Under the pieces are notes generated by a model. It did no database searches. It worked only from the letters and a program-made list of their open reading frames with translations, and was not told where the DNA came from. This document shows, piece after piece, positions 59,581 through 64,000 of a stretch of DNA of 64,000 nucleotides. Both the position numbers and the translations under genes were made by a program. The stretch is from NCBI GenBank assembly GCA_977017575.1, contig CDRNVI010000045.1, positions 287,087-351,086 on the forward strand. The letters run 5' to 3'. Source of the DNA: Paramoeba atlantica (taxonomy: Eukaryota; Discosea). Position 1 is the first letter of the stretch; each line of letters starts with the position of its first letter.

Positions 59581-60605
59581 TTATAGGCGCAATTCACTCA
59601 TCCACTTCTCTGCTGGAATGTAGTCTCGGAGCTGCGACACTACCGTGTACGCTGACATTTTTTCGATTTCGAGCTGGAAAGCATTGCGCACGCTTTCATA
59701 TTTAAGTTTCGCTCTTTGTGAGAGAGCCTTCAGCAACGCCTTAGTATCGTCATGTAGAAGGCCGCAATCTGTTGCAGCCAGACACTTAAACGAATCGCTA
59801 TCGACACCCTTCTCAGTAACGTATTTCTTATATTTTCTGTCGGAGACCTGCTGCATAAGGGCAGAGCTGGTGTGTTTTGCGTAGCTTGAGCAGCACGTAT
59901 GTACTATTGTGAAGTCGTAGAGTACCTCACCCATGTGAGGCCACATGATGGCCAGATCTGGACCTGAACGAATACGGCGTGCTTTGCAAGGATGTTGCGC
60001 GGCGACATCTGCTGAGATAGTGCACTTACATTTAGTGCAATGATACGAGGAGTAGATGCGGGGTTCGATCACGCTAGGAAGGCCTGCTTTTGAGCACAAC
60101 TCTGAGAGATACCGGACGATATGTGAATGTTTGCGTGTGGAGTTCATCCCGGAGCATCGGGAGCATCCAGCAACGTGGGGAATAATGGTGGAGGGTGATT
60201 CTTGATTAGAACAGCCGGGGCATGTTACTTTGGCCGGTGCCTTAGGCAAGCCAATTCCTAAGCGCATCATGAGCGTATATCGGAATAGGTATGGGTTAAC
60301 GTAGTTGCTGGTGTTTTCGAGGTGGATATTAGCCTCTTTAGTGCGTTTTATGATGTTCGCTGCGGTGGAGTCTTTCTGTATTTCTGTCAATTGTTTTTCG
60401 TGAGCTTGACTCATGATCTTCTTAAGCGATTTGCGGGCCTTTTCTGCGCGGCTCTGAATTTTAGCTTTGCTCTTGTCATTGCCTTGCGAATCTACCGGAG
60501 CTTTATTGGGTTCCAAGTGCTCTTCAATAGATTCTCGGGCTGCTGCGAAGTAGTGCTGCTGTTTCAGAGTGCAAGAAGTCAGTCCTAATCCACCTAATTT
60601 CAATC
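59581..60605 (-). pseudogene. Family A LINE C-terminal part, joined to a family B N terminus
   Basis: Minus strand from LGGLGLTSCTLKQQHYFAAARESIEE through CPGCSNQESPSTIIPHVAGCSRC, CTKCKC, SGPDLAIMWPHMGEVLYDFTIVHTC to ELRL and the stop at 59581; intact over about 340 codons. The RT catalytic region is absent. At 60598-60612 ATTAGGTGGATT appears twice in a row, the second copy encoding LGGL; beyond it the sequence is family B. Confidence 0.85.
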
Positions 60606-61300
60606 CACCTAATAGCATCCTGCAGAGCTTTAGCCTTCTTACGGTAACTGTCCATGGCAACGGCCGACGGATTTAACGGTCGTAAAACGAGTTCATCCAG
60701 AGTAGTGGGATCTTTTGGTGGAGGGGTGGCCGCCTGAGCGTACGTTGGTTCCTTGCTCCAGTTCGTAAATGCTGTGTTCCGAGCGGTGTTCGTTCTTATT
60801 TTGATGCATCCTTCTGGGTGACGAATGGTTGGGCTCTCGTCTTGCGACACTTTGTCAGCTCTTGTCTGAAGAAGGTTGAGTTGTTTGTTTCGCCGATTGA
60901 AGAAATTTGAAGACAGCAGTGCGTTCTTAATTGTGACTTTGCAGTCACTTTTCGGCAGTGGGGTCGGCGATCGACGCATCGACGGAGGAGGAGATTGTGG
61001 ACACTCAGATGGCGTTGATGGTGGTGATGGCGGCGGTAGTGGCGGCGGAAGTGGCGGTGAAGTAGGTGACCGCGATGCGGCGGGGACGGGCGATGGAAGA
61101 GACGGAGTTTCAGTGGACAAAGTCGTGGGTGGTGAGGGCGGCGGGGGCGGCGGGGGCGGCGAAGGAGAAGCGCTCGGTTCGGACGGAGCCTCAGGCGGTT
61201 TCTCCTCAATTGTTTTCTTCCTGCGACGGGTCGGAGGTAGAGGCTGTACGACGGGTGCTACTCCCGTTTCTTTCGCCCGGCTCCGCGTGAACATGCCCAT
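60606..61300 (-). pseudogene. Family B LINE N-terminal domain
   Basis: MGMFTRSRAKETGVAPVVQPLPPTRRRKK, Pro-rich region to about residue 125, then CKVTIKNALLSSNFFNRRNKQLNLL and GCIKIRTNTARNTAF. It ends at ALQDAIRW and is fused to family A sequence. It supplies the N terminus missing from 36130-39777 and shows how the two align. Confidence 0.85.
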
Positions 61301-61344
61301 GAAAGTGAGAAAGTAATAGAAAATAAAGCAACAATTCAACAAAG

Positions 61345-64000
61345 AGGGAGAAAGAGGAAGAAAGAGGAAGAAAGAGGAAGAAAGAGGAAGAAAGAGGAAG
61401 AAAGAGGAAGAAAGAGGAAGAAAGAGGAAGAAAGAGGAAGAAAGAGGAAGAAAGAGGAAGAAAGAGGAAGAAAGAGGAAGAAAGAGGAAGAAAGAGGAAG
61501 AAAGAGGAAGAAAGAGGAAGAAAGAGGAAGAAAGAGGAAGAAAGAGGAAGAAAGAGGAAGAAAGAGGAAGAAAGAGGAAGAAAGAGGAAGAAAGAGGAAG
61601 AAAGAGGAAGAAAGAGGAAGAAAGAGGAAGAAAGAGGAAGAAAGAGGAAGAAAGAGGAAGAAAGAGGAAGAAAGAGGAAGAAAGAGGAAGAAAGAGGAAG
61701 AAAGAGGAAGAAAGAGGAAGAAAGAGGAAGAAAGAGGAAGAAAGAGGAAGAAAGAGGAAGAAAGAGGAAGAAAGAGGACGAAAGAGGACGAAAGAGGAAG
61801 AAAGAGGAAGAAAGAGGAAGAAAGAGGAAGAAAGAGGAAGAAAGAGGAAGAAAGAGGAAGAAAGAGGAAGAAAGAGGAAGAAAGAGGAAGAAAGAGGAAG
61901 AAAGAGGAAGAAAGAGGAAGAAAGAGGAAGAAAGAGGAAGAAAGAGGAAGAAAGAGGAAGAAAGAGGAAGAAAGAGGAAGAAAGAGGAAGAAAGAGGAAG
62001 AAAGAGGAAGAAAGAGGAAGAAAGAGGAAGAAAGAGGAAGAAGAGGAAGAAAGAGGAAGAAAGAGGAAGAAAGAGGAAGAAAGAGGAAGAAAGAGGAAGA
62101 AAGAGGAAGAAAGAGGAAGAAAGAGGAAGAAAGAGGAAGAAAGAGGAAGAAAGAGGAAGAAAGAGGAAGAAAGAGGAAGAAAGAGGAAGAAAGAGGAAGA
62201 AAGAGGAAGAAAGAGGAAGAAAGAGGAAGAAAGAGGAAGAAAGAGGAAGAAAGAGGAAGAAAGAGGAAGAAAGAGGAAGAAAGAGGAAGAAAGAGGAAGA
62301 AAGAGGAAGAAAGAGGAAGAAAGAGGAAGAAAGAGGAAGAAAGAGGAAGAAAGAGGAAGAAAGAGGAAGAAAGAGGAAGAAAGAGGAAGAAAGAGGAAGA
62401 AAGAGGAAGAAAGAGGAAGAAAGAGGAAGAAAGAGGAAGAAAGAGGAAGAAAGAGGAAGAAAGAGGAAGAAAGAGGAAGAAAGAGGAAGAAAGAGGAAGA
62501 AAGAGGAAGAAAGAGGAAGAAAGAGGAAGAAAGAGGAAGAAAGAGGAAGAAAGAGGAAGAAAGAGGAAGAAAGAGGAAGAAAGAGGAAGAAGAGGAAGAA
62601 AGAGGAAGAAAGAGGAAGAAAGAGGAAGAAAGAGGAAGAAAGAGGAAGAAAGAGGAAGAAAGAGGAAGAAAGAGGAAGAAAGAGGAAGAAAGAGGAAGAA
62701 AGAGGAAGAAAGAGGAAGAAAGAGGAAGAAAGAGGAAGAAAGAGGAAGAAAGAGGAAGAAAGAGGAAGAAAGAGGAAGAAAGAGGAAGAAAGAGGAAGAA
62801 AGAGGAAGAAAGAGGAAGAAAGAGGAAGAAAGAGGAAGAAAGAGGAAGAAAGAGGAAGAAAGAGGAAGAAAGAGGAAGAAAGAGGAAGAAAGAGGAAGAA
62901 AGAGGAAGAAAGAGGAAGAAAGAGGAAGAAAGAGGAAGAAAGAGGAAGAAAGAGGAAGAAAGAGGAAGAAAGAGGAAGAAAGAGGAAGAAAGAGGAAGAA
63001 AGAGGAAGAAAGAGGAAGAAAGAGGAAGAAAGAGGAAGAAAGAGGAAGAAAGAGGAAGAAAGAGGAAGAAAGAGGAAGAAAGAGGAAGAAAGAGGAAGAA
63101 AGAGGAAGAAAGAGGAAGAAAGAGGAAGAAAGAGGAAGAAAGAGGAAGAAAGAGGAAGAAAGAGGAAGAAAGAGGAAGAAAGAGGAAGAAAGAGGAAGAA
63201 AGAGGAAGAAAGAGGAAGAAAGAGGAAGAAAGAGGAAGAAAGAGGAAGAAAGAGGAAGAAAGAGGAAGAAAGAGGAAGAAAGAGGAAGAAAGAGGAAGAA
63301 AGAGGAAGAAAGAGGAAGAAAGAGGAAGAAAGAGGAAGAAAGAGGAAGAAAGAGGAAGAAAGAGGAAGAAAGAGGAAGAAAGAGGAAGAAAGAGGAAGAA
63401 AGAGGAAGAAAGAGGAAGAAAGAGGAAGAAAGAGGAAGAAAGAGGAAGAAAGAGGAAGAAAGAGGAAGAAAGAGGAAGAAAGAGGAAGAAAGAGGAAGAA
63501 AGAGGAAGAAAGAGGAAGAAAGAGGAAGAAAGAGGAAGAAAGAGGAAGAAAGAGGAAGAAAGAGGAAGAAAGAGGAAGAAAGAGGAAGAAAGAGGAAGAA
63601 AGAGGAAGAAAGAGGAAGAAAGAGGAAGAAAGAGGAAGAAAGAGGAAGAAAGAGGAAGAAAGAGGAAGAAAGAGGAAGAAAGAGGAAGAAAGAGGAAGAA
63701 AGAGGAAGAAAGAGGAAGAAAGAGGAAGAAAGAGGAAGAAAGAGGAAGAAAGAGGAAGAAAGAGGAAGAAAGAGGAAGAAAGAGGAAGAAAGAGGAAGAA
63801 AGAGGAAGAAAGAGGAAGAAAGAGGAAGAAAGAGGAAGAAAGAGGAAGAAAGAGGAAGAAAGGGAAGAAAGAGGAAGAAAGAGGAAGAAAGAGGAAGAAA
63901 GAGGAAGAAAGAGGAAGAAAGAGGAAGAAAGAGGAAGAAAGAGAAGAAAGAGGAAGAAGAAAGAGGAAGAAAGAGGAAGAAAGAGGAAGAAAGAGGAAGA
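61345..64000. repeat. Decanucleotide satellite (AAAGAGGAAG)n
   Basis: More than 260 near-perfect 10-bp units, all purine on the plus strand, running off the window. Few variants: two adjacent GGACG units near 61780, single-base deletions at about 62041, 62591, 63863 and 63943. It starts 44 bp upstream of the family B ATG. The left 20 bp (CAACAAAGAGGGAG) grade into the repeat. Copy number may be affected by assembly. Confidence 0.95.

Noticed and set aside
61345-64000. Telomere or subtelomeric telomere-like repeat
   Set aside because: The unit AAAGAGGAAG is unrelated to the TTAGGG repeats of kinetoplastids.

Overview
The window is a dense graveyard and nursery of retrotransposons. I see no host housekeeping gene, tRNA or rRNA. 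Three things point to a euglenozoan, most likely a kinetoplastid (a diplonemid is not excluded). First, several element copies begin with a kinetoplastid-type spliced-leader (SL) exon, core GATACAGTTTCTGTACCTTG. Second, a VIPER-like tyrosine-recombinase retroelement is present with the VIPER order (recombinase before reverse transcriptase) and split direct repeats. Third, most LINEs carry a C-terminal restriction-like endonuclease (REL), as CRE/SLACS/CZAR elements do. Assignment is from motifs read by eye; no database was searched.

LINE families. Family A (4294-7956 +, 51294-54990 -, fragments at 4022, 13748 and 59581) has an AYQDDV catalytic motif. Family B (full copy 15751-20159 +, about fifteen further truncated copies) has a proline-rich N terminus starting MGMFTRSRAK and a Y/F-IDDI motif. 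Both end in a CCHC-type zinc-binding region and a PD-(D/E)xK-like motif. A third REL element (40187-44369 -, Utopia/NeSL-like) has C2H2 fingers and FLDD. A fourth, RTE-like LINE with an APE endonuclease (14511-23640 +) is split by two family B insertions. An unassigned ORF ('ORF B') occurs at 470-1720 (-) and 12307-13746 (+).

Layout. 0-4 kb: ORF B copy, GC-rich minisatellite, VIPER-like remnant. 4-9 kb: intact family A element and B pieces. 9-10.3 kb: inverted-repeat element inside a tandem hairpin repeat. 10.6-14.4 kb: B N-terminal ORF, second ORF B copy cut by a solo VIPER-type repeat. 14.5-23.6 kb: APE LINE with nested B elements. 23.6-30.8 kb: VIPER-like element containing a pogo-type DNA transposon whose transposase carries a Ulp1/adenain-like protease domain. 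31-40 kb: B elements, SINE-like retroposons. 40-47 kb: Utopia-like element and a near-identical second B copy. 47-61.3 kb: second inverted-repeat element, more A and B copies, an A/B chimera. 61.3-64 kb: a purine-only decanucleotide array running off the window.

Most notable: (1) LINE copies of two or three families carry an SL exon at their 5' end, as if reverse-transcribed from trans-spliced mRNA; one copy has an 11-bp target-site duplication enclosing the SL, and ORF B exists as both a spliced and an unspliced copy. (2) A TA-flanked pogo-type transposon encodes a transposase-protease fusion. (3) A tandem hairpin repeat shows compensatory changes in its stem.
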